Assembly: GCF_014202765.1 (NCBI RefSeq)
Contig: NZ_JACHHN010000001.1
Coordinates: forward strand, 559,639 to 623,638
Direction: 5' to 3'
Source of the DNA: Silvimonas terrae
Lineage (GTDB): Bacteria; Pseudomonadota; Gammaproteobacteria; Burkholderiales; Chitinibacteraceae
Length of the DNA: 64,000 bases
Shown: one piece after another, positions 11,742-19,422 of the stretch
Numbering within the stretch: position 1 is the first letter of the stretch
Layout of the letters: each line of letters begins with the position of its first letter
The notes under the pieces: model-generated
The model's database searches: none
Seen by the model: the letters and a program-made list of their open reading frames with translations, nothing else
What the model was told of the DNA's origin: nothing
Translations under genes and position numbers: made by a program

Positions 11742-11769
11742 CAACGCGACCGTTTTTACGGTCGCGTTG
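11742..11769 (+). terminator. Strong hairpin after gyrA
   Basis: A perfect 11-bp stem CAACGCGACCG/CGGTCGCGTTG closes a T-rich six-base loop. The following bases (TGTTTCTC) form only a weak T tract. It ends 10 bases before the ribosome site of the next gene, so it may partly terminate gyrA transcripts. Confidence 0.65.
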
Positions 11770-11790
11770 TGTTTCTCTGGAGTGACGACC

Positions 11791-12279
11791 ATGAATGGCT
11801 TGTGGCTACCGGTAGAAGAACCGGTGTTTTTTGAACAGTTGCAGCAGTGGTTCATGAACCTGCCGCACTGTCGTGAGCTGGGCATGGAGTTTGCCAATGC
11901 CGAGCGCGGCCGTATTACCCTCAAACTTCCCTTCAGCGACAAGCTGATCGGCAATCCGCATACCCGCGTCATTCACGGTGGCGTGGTGACTTCCCTGATC
12001 GATACCGCCAGCGGTACTGCGATCTATTCTTTGCTGCGTGCGCCAGAGCCGGTAGCCACGCTGGATCTGCGGATTGATTACCTGCGCCCGGCCCGGCCGG
12101 ATCTGCCGGTGTATTGCACCGCCGAATGTTATCGCCTGACTGATCATGTGGCCTTTACCCGCGCCACGGCGTATCAGGATGACCCGGAGAAACCGGTGGC
12201 GCATGGTGTTGCAACCTTCGCCCGGGGCATGGAGCCCAAAGGGAGTACCGGCATTGCCAGCACAGGAGAAACAGCATGA
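11791..12279 (+). CDS. PaaI-type hotdog thioesterase, copy 1
   Basis: A 162-residue single hotdog-domain protein of the PaaI/YigI acyl-CoA thioesterase group. The helix region contains the usual VIHGGVVTSLIDTASG, where the HGG and Asp line the active site. The strand LDLRIDYLRPAR follows, a hallmark of PaaI members. The ATG at 11791 has GGAG eight bases upstream and is preferred over an in-frame TTG 24 bases earlier. Its stop overlaps the start of a second thioesterase (ATGA), so the two may form a hetero-oligomer. Acyl substrate is unknown. Confidence 0.85.
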   Translation: MNGLWLPVEEPVFFEQLQQWFMNLPHCRELGMEFANAERGRITLKLPFSDKLIGNPHTRVIHGGVVTSLIDTASGTAIYSLLRAPEPVATLDLRIDYLRPARPDLPVYCTAECYRLTDHVAFTRATAYQDDPEKPVAHGVATFARGMEPKGSTGIASTGETA

Positions 12280-12698
12280 GCGCACTGGCCAATATCCAGA
12301 CCATTGACGATTTGTCTCGCGCCATTGCCGCCATTCCGTATGCCAGCTTGCTGGGGATTGAAGTACGGGAAGAAGACGGCGAACCGCTGTTTTATCTGCC
12401 ATTCAAAGACAAGAACATTGGCAACACCATCCTGCCGGCGCTGCATGGCGGCGTGATTGGCGGTTTCCTGGAAAACGCCGCCGTGCTGCATCTGATGTGG
12501 CAACGCGAAGGCGAGGGCATTCCACGGGTGATCGATTTTTCAATCGACTATCTGCGTACCGGCCGCGCGCAGGACCTCTATTGCCGCTGCGAAATCGTGC
12601 GCCAGGGCAAGCGCATTGCCAATGTGCTGATGACCGCCTGGCAAGATGATCGCAGCAAGCCCGTCGCCCAGGCGCGTGCGCATTTTTTGCTGGCCTGA
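12276..12698 (+). CDS. PaaI-type hotdog thioesterase, copy 2
   Basis: A 140-residue hotdog-fold protein related to its upstream neighbour. It has ALHGGVIGGFLENAA in place of the usual HGG...D helix, so Glu or Asn stands where copy 1 has Asp, then VIDFSIDYLRTGRAQD. The overlap ATGA with copy 1 implies coupled translation and roughly equal amounts. Either subunit could be the catalytic one. Family membership is clear; substrate is not. Confidence 0.83.
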   Translation: MSALANIQTIDDLSRAIAAIPYASLLGIEVREEDGEPLFYLPFKDKNIGNTILPALHGGVIGGFLENAAVLHLMWQREGEGIPRVIDFSIDYLRTGRAQDLYCRCEIVRQGKRIANVLMTAWQDDRSKPVAQARAHFLLA

Positions 12699-12839
12699 CC
12701 GGGCTTTGGCACCAATGGCAATCAGTGCGGTCTGATATGCCGTGGATTTTGCAGTTCTGTTTCCCCCGTCTTTGCCGCAGATGGATAAAATGAACCTCCC
12801 GGCCGCTCCTGGCCCGGAGACATGCCAACAAGGATCACC

Positions 12840-13922
12840 ATGACCCAAGTCTACAATTTCAGCTCTGGCCCGGCCGTATTGCCCCGGGACGTTTTGCTTA
12901 CCGTTCAGGCGGAAATGACCGATTGGCATGGTTCTGGCATGTGCGTCATGGAAATGAGCCACCGGGGTAAAGAATTCACCCAGATCATTCATGAAGCGGA
13001 AGCCGATTTCCGCAAGCTGCTGAATATTCCGGCCAATTACAAGGTGCTGTTCCTGCAGGGCGGGGCGCACTTCAATTTCAGCATGCTGCCCTTGAACCTG
13101 GCGACAGAATCGTCGGCGGTGGATTACGTCGATACCGGCCACTGGTCGCGTATTGCGATCAAGGAAGCGCGGCGTTACGCCAAGGTCAATGTCGTGGCCT
13201 CCAATGAGGACCGCAACGGCACCTATGTGCCGGATGAAGCCAGCTGGAAGCGCAGCGATAACGCGGCGTACCTGCACTATTGCTCCAATGAAACGATTGG
13301 CGGCGTCGAGTTCCAGCACACGCCCGATAGCGGTGACGTGCCGCTGGTGTGCGATATGTCGTCCAACATTCTCTCAAGACCGCTGGATATCGCCCGCTAT
13401 GGGCTGATTTACGCCGGGGCACAAAAGAATATCGGCCCGTCGGGCATGACGCTGGCCATCATCCGCGAAGACCTGCTGGGCAAGGCCCGCGCCGGTACGC
13501 CGACCATGATGGATTACCAGGTGCATGCCGCTGCCGATTCGCTCTACAACACGCCGCCGACCTTTGCCATTTACGTGGCCGGTCTGGTGTTCAAGTGGCT
13601 GTTGAACAATGGTGGCGTTGGGGCGATGGAAGCGCGCAATATCGAAAAAGCATCGTTGCTGTATGAAACCATTGATAACTCCAACGGCTTTTACAACTGT
13701 CCGGTAGAGCGCCCGTTCCGTTCGCGCATGAATGTGCCGTTCCGGCTGGCAGACGAAGCGCTGGATGATGCGTTCCTGGAAGGCGCGCAAGCGCACGGCT
13801 TGTTGCAACTGAAGGGCCATCGTTCCGTGGGCGGCATGCGGGCTTCCATTTACAACGCCATGCCGCTGGAAGGCGTGCGGGCGTTGACGGAGTTCATGCG
13901 CGATTTTGCGCGCAGCAAATAA
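12840..13922 (+). CDS. serC: Phosphoserine aminotransferase
   Basis: A 360-residue class V PLP aminotransferase that converts 3-phosphohydroxypyruvate to phosphoserine, and also serves pyridoxal phosphate synthesis. It opens with VYNFSSGPAVLPRDVL, the SerC signature, and has the PLP lysine in YAGAQKNIGPSG. FRSRMNVPF and GLLQLKGHRSVGGMRAS near the C-terminus are also typical. The ATG at 12840 has AAGGA seven bases upstream; an in-frame ATG at 12822 lacks a good site. It begins an amino acid cluster with pheA and hisC. Confidence 0.97.
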   Translation: MTQVYNFSSGPAVLPRDVLLTVQAEMTDWHGSGMCVMEMSHRGKEFTQIIHEAEADFRKLLNIPANYKVLFLQGGAHFNFSMLPLNLATESSAVDYVDTGHWSRIAIKEARRYAKVNVVASNEDRNGTYVPDEASWKRSDNAAYLHYCSNETIGGVEFQHTPDSGDVPLVCDMSSNILSRPLDIARYGLIYAGAQKNIGPSGMTLAIIREDLLGKARAGTPTMMDYQVHAAADSLYNTPPTFAIYVAGLVFKWLLNNGGVGAMEARNIEKASLLYETIDNSNGFYNCPVERPFRSRMNVPFRLADEALDDAFLEGAQAHGLLQLKGHRSVGGMRASIYNAMPLEGVRALTEFMRDFARSK

Positions 13923-14027
13923 GCGCGTTTACCGGTCGTGCTCTCGCTGAGAGGGTCGGTGGTACACTGCGCGCTGGTGCAAGTCATTTGCACATTGAAT
14001 ACATAAAACATTGCCACAGGAGAGGGC

Positions 14028-15101
14028 ATGTCTGACGAGCTGCTCAAGGGCCATCGTGATGCGATTGATCGTATCGACGCAGAAATTCTCAAGCTGTTGA
14101 ACCAGCGTGCCGAGCACGCCCGCACCATTGGCGAGATCAAGGGTGGTGGCGTGGTATACCGGCCGGAGCGCGAGGCGCAAGTGCTGGCGCGTATCAAGTC
14201 GCTCAACACCGGGCCTTTGTCTGACGAAGCGGCTGCCAAACTGTTCCGTGAGGTGATGTCGGCGTGTCTGGCGCTGGAGCGTCCGCTGACCATCGCCTAT
14301 TTGGGGCCGGAAGGCACATTCAGCCAGGCTGCCGCCATCAAACACTTTGGTCATGCCGCCAATACGCTGGCTTGTGGTTCGATTGACGAAGCATTCCGGG
14401 TGGTGGAATCGGGTTCGGCTGACTATGTGGTTGCGCCCGTCGAGAACTCTACCGAAGGCGCTGTCGGCCGCACGCTGGATCTTATGGTCAGCTCGCCGCT
14501 CAATATTTGTGGCGAAGTGGTACTACGCATTCATCACCATCTTTTGCGCAAAGGCGAAGGCGTGGCCGGCATTTTGCGGGTGTATTCGCATGCACAAAGC
14601 CTGGCGCAATGCCATGAATGGCTGAACAAGAATCTGCCGGCTGGCGTGGAGCGGATTTCTGTCTCCAGCAATGCCGAAGCGGCCCGTCTGGCCAGCAAGG
14701 AACCCAATAGCGCCGCCATTGCCGGTGATGCTGCCGCCGAGCGTTTTGGCCTGACGCGGCTGGCCCAGAATATTGAAGACGAACCGAACAACACCACGCG
14801 TTTTCTGGTGCTGGGCGGGCAAGCGACTGGCCCGTCGGGCAAGGATCGGACTTCGTTGGTGGTGTCCGCCCCCAATCGGCCGGGTGCGCTTGCCTCGCTG
14901 GTGGAGCCGTTGTCCGTCAATGGTGTTTCCATGAGCAAGTTTGAAAGCCGCCCCAGCCGGACCGGTCTGTGGGAATACGTGTTCTTTATCGATGTGGAAG
15001 GGCACGTGTCTGAATCACGCGTCGCCAATGCACTGGATGCGCTGGGCAACGTCGCTGCCTTTGTCAAAGTGCTGGGCTCTTACCCGCAAGCCGTACTCTA
15101 G
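14028..15101 (+). CDS. pheA: Bifunctional chorismate mutase/prephenate dehydratase (P-protein)
   Basis: A 357-residue enzyme that makes phenylpyruvate from chorismate. Domains run in order: an AroQ chorismate mutase (about residues 5-85, HRDAIDRIDAEILKLLNQRA), the prephenate dehydratase domain (about 88-265, YLGPEGTFSQAA and VAPVENSTEGAVGRT), and a C-terminal ACT domain (about 275-350, with SKFESRPSRTGLWEY) that gives phenylalanine feedback control. CAGGAG precedes the ATG. The 105-bp gap after serC shows no clear terminator, so co-transcription is likely. Confidence 0.97.
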   Translation: MSDELLKGHRDAIDRIDAEILKLLNQRAEHARTIGEIKGGGVVYRPEREAQVLARIKSLNTGPLSDEAAAKLFREVMSACLALERPLTIAYLGPEGTFSQAAAIKHFGHAANTLACGSIDEAFRVVESGSADYVVAPVENSTEGAVGRTLDLMVSSPLNICGEVVLRIHHHLLRKGEGVAGILRVYSHAQSLAQCHEWLNKNLPAGVERISVSSNAEAARLASKEPNSAAIAGDAAAERFGLTRLAQNIEDEPNNTTRFLVLGGQATGPSGKDRTSLVVSAPNRPGALASLVEPLSVNGVSMSKFESRPSRTGLWEYVFFIDVEGHVSESRVANALDALGNVAAFVKVLGSYPQAVL

Positions 15102-15136
15102 AACCCGACCGGGCAGGCCCGGAACTGGATCGCGTC

Positions 15137-15724
15137 ATGAAATCAGTGGTGGTGTTTTGTGGTTCCCGCAAGGGCGAACGCCCGGAATACCTGGCTGCGG
15201 CGCGGGAACTGGGGCAAGTGCTGGCCGAACGTGAACTGACGCTGGTCTACGGTGGCGGCCGCGTGGGCCTGATGGGCGCTGTGGCCGAAGCCGCGCTGGA
15301 TGCCGGCGGCAAGGTGATCGGCGTGATCCCGGCCTTCATGCGTGAGCGTGAACTGGCACTGGCGCAATGCACGGAGCTGATCGTGGTCGACTCCATGCAT
15401 ACCCGCAAGGCCCGCATGGCAGAACTGGGCGATGCCTTCATTGCCATGGCCGGTGGTTTTGGCACCTTTGACGAGTTGTTCGAAATCCTGACCTGGGGCC
15501 AGATTGGTATTCACGGCAAGCCGGTGGGGTTGTTGAATACAGCGGGTTATTACACCGGCTTGTACCAGTTCCTGGGCCAGACCGTGACTGAGGGCTTTGT
15601 GCACGACGGCGAACTGGCCAAACTGCAAATGGCCGATACCCCCACCGCGCTGGTCGAGCGTCTGGCCGCCACGCCGGTGTTGCCGGCGCGCTGGCAAAAA
15701 GCCGATCTCTTCAGCAAGACCTGA
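15137..15724 (+). CDS. LOG family protein (nucleoside 5'-monophosphate phosphoribohydrolase type)
   Basis: A 195-residue Rossmann-fold protein of the LOG/TIGR00730 group. Members remove ribose 5-phosphate from cytokinin-type nucleotides or AMP. VVFCGSRKGERPEY opens the fold and LVYGGGRVGLMGAVAEAAL follows. The catalytic loop reads AGGFGTFDE (residues 98-106), where the family consensus is PGGxGTxxE; the leading proline is alanine here. Arg93 and Glu106 positions look kept. It is inserted between pheA and hisC, an unusual place for it. Confidence 0.85.
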   Translation: MKSVVVFCGSRKGERPEYLAAARELGQVLAERELTLVYGGGRVGLMGAVAEAALDAGGKVIGVIPAFMRERELALAQCTELIVVDSMHTRKARMAELGDAFIAMAGGFGTFDELFEILTWGQIGIHGKPVGLLNTAGYYTGLYQFLGQTVTEGFVHDGELAKLQMADTPTALVERLAATPVLPARWQKADLFSKT

Positions 15725-15769
15725 TGCCCCGGCGTGACTCCCACGCCATTCACTTCTCGGTGATCAAGC

Positions 15770-16870
15770 ATGTCCTTACGTGATCTGGCGCCTGACTACG
15801 TGCGCGCCATCGCCCCCTATCAGCCCGGCAAGCCCATTGGTGAACTGGCGCGTGAAATGGGCCTGAACCCGGACGATATCGTCAAACTGGCGTCCAATGA
15901 AAACCCGCTGGGCATCGGCCCCAAGGCCAAAGCCGCACTGGAGCGCGGGATTGCTGATCTGGCGCGTTACCCGGATGGCAACGGCTTTGATCTGAAAGCT
16001 GCCGTGGCCAGAAAATACAACGTCGATACCAGTCAGGTGGTATTGGGCAATGGCTCCAACGACATTCTGGAACTGGTCTCGCATGCTTTTTTGACCCCTG
16101 CGGATGCCGCCGTCTATTCGCAATACAGCTTTGCGGTGTACGCGCTGGCTACGCAGGCGGTCGGCGCGACGCGTATTGAAGTACCCGCCGTGGATTATGG
16201 TCACGACTTGCCGGCCATGCTGGCCGCCATCACGCCCAACACCAAAGTGGTCTGGATTGCCAACCCCAACAACCCCACCGGGACGCTGGCGCGCCCTGGC
16301 GATCTGGTGGAGTTCCTGGAAAGCTGCCCGCCTACGGTGCTGGTGGTGCTTGATGAAGCGTATACAGAATATCTGGCCCCGGAAAAACGCCCGGATACGC
16401 TGGGCTGGCTCAAACGCTTCCCCAATGTGATTGTCGTGCGCACTTTCTCCAAAGCCTATGGCCTGGCCGGCTTGCGTGTGGGCTTTGCGCTGGCAAGCCC
16501 GGAAGTGGCCGATATCCTGAATCGTGTGCGTCAGCCGTTCAACGTCAACAGCCTGGCGCAAGCCGCTGCCTGCGCGGCGCTGGATGACACGGCGTTTCTG
16601 GAGGAAACCCGCCGGGTGAACGATGCCGGCATGAAACAACTGACCGATGCCTTTGTGCGCTTGGGGCTGCCGTTTATTCCAGGCTACGGCAATTTTGTGA
16701 CCTTTCATTGTGGCGATGCCGCCGCGCTGAACCAGTTTCTGCTGCAGCGTGGCGTAATCGTGCGGCCGATTGCGGGCTACGGCATGCCAGACAGCCTGCG
16801 GGTATCGATTGGCTTGCCGCAAGAGAACGCCCGCTTTATTGCGGCACTGGAAGAAGCACTGCAAGACTGA
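15770..16870 (+). CDS. hisC: Histidinol-phosphate aminotransferase
   Basis: A 366-residue class I/II PLP aminotransferase. HisC makes L-histidinol phosphate and, in clusters with pheA, often also transaminates aromatic keto acids. LASNENPLGIGPKA near the N-terminus, NPNNPTGTLA, VLDEAYTEYL and the PLP lysine in RTFSKAYGLAGLRVGFAL are all visible. In many betaproteobacteria tyrA and aroA follow. Here the next gene is a remnant on the opposite strand, with ten bases between stops and no terminator. Confidence 0.95.
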   Translation: MSLRDLAPDYVRAIAPYQPGKPIGELAREMGLNPDDIVKLASNENPLGIGPKAKAALERGIADLARYPDGNGFDLKAAVARKYNVDTSQVVLGNGSNDILELVSHAFLTPADAAVYSQYSFAVYALATQAVGATRIEVPAVDYGHDLPAMLAAITPNTKVVWIANPNNPTGTLARPGDLVEFLESCPPTVLVVLDEAYTEYLAPEKRPDTLGWLKRFPNVIVVRTFSKAYGLAGLRVGFALASPEVADILNRVRQPFNVNSLAQAAACAALDDTAFLEETRRVNDAGMKQLTDAFVRLGLPFIPGYGNFVTFHCGDAAALNQFLLQRGVIVRPIAGYGMPDSLRVSIGLPQENARFIAALEEALQD

Positions 16871-16879
16871 TTGAGTTCT

Positions 16880-17640
16880 TCAAGCCATTGCGGTGGTTTT
16901 ATTGTCCCTTGCTGGCCAGCGGTCATTGCGTGCATCGGTATGCAGACGGTCGCTGAACACGCCGCGCTGTTCATACAAGGCACACGGCCAATTGGTAAAA
17001 GCGGCCACTGAGTCATGGACATGCTGCGCCAGCAACTGGGTTTGTTCCGATGAAAAGGGCGTGGTGTCGTCCCAGGTGGTCAATAACAGCCGGTCATAAT
17101 CCGTGAGCGTATAGCGGTCGGCCTGCGCCCCAGGGCCGCGTTGCCAGGGTGAGCGCAGCCAGTTGACATAATTTTCCAGCCGTTTTTGTTCGGCCACCAG
17201 TTGCGTGGCCTGTTCCATGTCACTGGCGGTGGCCGGTTGCCATTGTTTGTCCGGTTTTTCCGGGTGGCTGGCATCCGTGGCGGCCGGGGTGGCTTGGTAC
17301 TGGGCAGCCGGCAGGGCCGGGGTAAGCGCCCCCAGCAGCAAGCGGCGGTTGACTGGATCTGCCAGCAGCCGGCGGTAACGGAAGAAGGGCACCCGATGTG
17401 CCAGCATCAGGGTTTCCAGGCTGGCGTCGGACGTGGCGGCGGGCAGGCGGGCCATGTAGTTGTTGTAGGCGGCAATGACGGGGGAATCCGGGGGTAGCTG
17501 AAATTCCAGCCAGGATTCAGCACGCATTCTGTCCATCGAGTCGAGCGCCACCCCGGCCTCCAGTGCCGCCTTGTACATCTCCCGCAGCGACAGGCGTGAC
17601 AGCAGGTTATCCCGGCCCTGTTCCTGGCTGGCATATCCGC
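16880..17640 (-). pseudogene. C-terminal remnant of a Tle1-type (DUF2235) T6SS phospholipase effector
   Basis: About 252 codons with no start of their own. The reading begins GYASQEQGRDNLLSRLSLR, which matches the segment just after the catalytic-Asp motif HSDVGGGY of Tle1/DUF2235 lipases. It ends with HDSVAAF...LYEQRGVF, the usual C-terminal pattern of that family. The part with the GxSxG nucleophile is missing. Upstream, the same frame runs only through out-of-frame DUF3304 sequence. The join is near 17640, where the neighbouring DUF3304 gene loses similarity to its paralog. It is read as a deletion relic; family assignment is from motif memory, not a search. Confidence 0.65.
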
Positions 17641-18297
17641 GCAATCCATACCGCTGCCGGTGCCATAAGCCAGATCCACCTTGTCCCGATCCCGCAGGAT
17701 CACGCACAGGTAGGCATCGGCATAGCGGGGGTCGGGTGTGTCCTGGTGGGGTGGGCCGGGTAACGTGGCCATGACTTCGTGCCATTCGTCTGGACGAATT
17801 ATCTGTTCGGTTTCCCTGTTCATTTCCAGCCCCCAGGCCCAGCGAACCTTGATCGGCTTCGTCCAATCCTTGTACCCGGCATAGCAACACACCGCACCGC
17901 CACCGCCAGCGGGCGAACCATCTGGTCTGCGCTTGCCCACATTGCCGGCCCAGTACTTGTCCACAAATACCGGGTCGGCATAGCGCTCGTAGTGATTCAC
18001 CGGCACCATCATCAGCGACGGGCCATCACGCTGGGGCTCCTGGGGCTGATCAGCCGAGGCGCAACCGGCCAGCAGCGCGCTGGCAAGCAGTGCCATTGCC
18101 CCCTTTTGCCAAAGCCGGGTTAGCTTGCGGAAGCCATCAACAAAGAACGCGACCCGTGGCAACAAATGGCATTTGAAGATATCCGCCTTGTTGCCTTGCC
18201 AGTCATAGTCTTCGCTGATTTGTCGGCTGCAATTGATCCACATGGCCGCTTGTAATTCTTTATCCGTCACCGGTGCACCGGCTTGCCTTACCGTCAT
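17407..18297 (-). CDS. DUF3304-type lipoprotein, copy 1, with altered C-terminus
   Basis: A 296-residue reading. Residues 79-213 are almost identical to copy 2: lipobox LLAGC (Cys79), then VPVNHYERYAD, KYWAGNVG and GGGGAVCCYAGYKDWTKP. After DCAD (about residue 217) it leaves the homology and reads through the Tle1 remnant in the wrong frame for some 80 residues. Copy 2 stops one codon later at the same place. The ATG has GAGGAA seven bases upstream, beside the stop of copy 2, so the start is sound. This gives an odd 66-residue hydrophilic extension before the signal-like stretch. DUF3304 lipoproteins often accompany Tle1 effectors; an immunity role is inferred. Confidence 0.65.
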   Translation of the reverse strand: MTVRQAGAPVTDKELQAAMWINCSRQISEDYDWQGNKADIFKCHLLPRVAFFVDGFRKLTRLWQKGAMALLASALLAGCASADQPQEPQRDGPSLMMVPVNHYERYADPVFVDKYWAGNVGKRRPDGSPAGGGGAVCCYAGYKDWTKPIKVRWAWGLEMNRETEQIIRPDEWHEVMATLPGPPHQDTPDPRYADAYLCVILRDRDKVDLAYGTGSGMDCADMPARNRAGITCCHACRCGRCTRRHWRPGWRSTRWTECVLNPGWNFSYPRIPPSLPPTTTTWPACPPPRPTPAWKP

Positions 18298-18309
18298 GGT
18301 GTCGTTCCT

Positions 18310-18933
18310 CTATTTGTCGGCGCAGTCGCCGCGGGAATAGGCGTAATCCAGATCCACCCTGTCCCGATCCCGCAGGATCACGCACAGGTAGGCATCGGCA
18401 TAGCGGGGATCAGGGGTGTCCTGGTTGGGCGGGCCGGGCAGCGTGGCTAGGACTTCGTGCCATTCGTTGTCCCTGGTTACTACTTTGGTTACAGGATCGT
18501 CCTCACTACCCCATTTCCAGCGGATTTTGACGGGCTTGGTCCAGTCCTTATATCCGGCATAACAACACACTGCGCCGCCGCCACCAGCCGGCGAGCCATC
18601 TGAGTGGCGTCTTCCCACATTGCCCGCCCAGTACTTGTCCACAAAAATGGTGTCGGCATAGCGCTCGTAATGGTTCACCGGCACCATCATCAGCGACGGG
18701 CCATCACGCTGCGGCTCTTGGGGTTGGTCTGCAGAGGCGCAACCGGTTAACAAGACCAGCGTTGCCAGGTACCAGGCAAAATGTTGCCGGACCGAAGTTG
18801 GGTACCGGCTAACCCGTGGGCTGATCCTGAACGGAGTTTGCCAATGACGATGGGGCACTCCCTGGGCCGGCTCGTCTCGTTGGCGGGGTGTGGTTTTTTG
18901 GCGTGCGCGATATGGGTGGTAGAAGAACGGCAT
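18310..18933 (-). CDS. DUF3304-type lipoprotein, copy 2
   Basis: An intact paralog of the next gene downstream. The hydrophobic stretch WYLATLVLLTGC is a lipoprotein signal (Cys65 from the ATG chosen), followed by the conserved VPVNHYERYADTIFVDKYWA, GGGGAVCCYAGYKDWTKP and LRDRDRVDLDYAYSRGDCADK, then stop. The ATG at 18933 has only a weak AGG upstream; GTG at 18858 would give a more normal 40-residue leader. It probably sits in the periplasm or outer membrane and may protect against a phospholipase effector. Function is inferred from neighbours. Confidence 0.65.
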   Translation of the reverse strand: MPFFYHPYRARQKTTPRQRDEPAQGVPHRHWQTPFRISPRVSRYPTSVRQHFAWYLATLVLLTGCASADQPQEPQRDGPSLMMVPVNHYERYADTIFVDKYWAGNVGRRHSDGSPAGGGGAVCCYAGYKDWTKPVKIRWKWGSEDDPVTKVVTRDNEWHEVLATLPGPPNQDTPDPRYADAYLCVILRDRDRVDLDYAYSRGDCADK

Positions 18934-19422
18934 GACCAAGCCTGGTGGGGGGCGAAGTCACTTTTTATAGAGAAGAACGTCTGCGCGGGACAGATCAGTA
19001 ATGCCGTTGATTTATGTAATCCGAATTAAGAATGTAAGCCGTACTCAGGTATTCTGAGTGGCTCTGCCCTGTGGTATTCCAGTGATCCAGTTTTGCTGAT
19101 CTGAATTGGAGGGGTCTGAAGGGCGGGCTTCTCTCAAGCAGAGCATTGCTGAACGCCACTAGAACGTTCCTCACAGGTCTGCGCAAGGTACGCTGGGTGC
19201 TTGATGCACTGCTGGCGCATGTTTCGCCCATCTTGCGCTCATCCACGCAACAAGGGCTGACGGTACTGGATGACACGGGAATGAAAACTTAAGATACGGC
19301 ATGGCCCGGGCGGGCAGGACAGGCGCCCGGAATGACGCCAACACCGGTACGGTATGACGCTTGCCGTGCCCGCTCAACCCACATCACACGGCCATAAGCC
19401 GTGTGCAGGATGACGAATCACC
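18934..19422. other. 489-bp stretch without a clear gene
   Basis: No gene is recognised. A plus-strand frame from about 19086 to 19293 stays open for some 69 codons (reading LLSSRALLNATRTFLTGLRK and onward) but has no start, ribosome site or known motif. It could be a decayed gene piece. A hairpin CACACGGC/GCCGTGTG at 19385-19405 lies just before the ribosome site of the next gene. Confidence 0.4.

Noticed and set aside
19086..19293. Open frame of about 69 codons as a gene
   Set aside because: There is no start codon with a ribosome site and no recognised similarity; it is recorded only as a possible relic.
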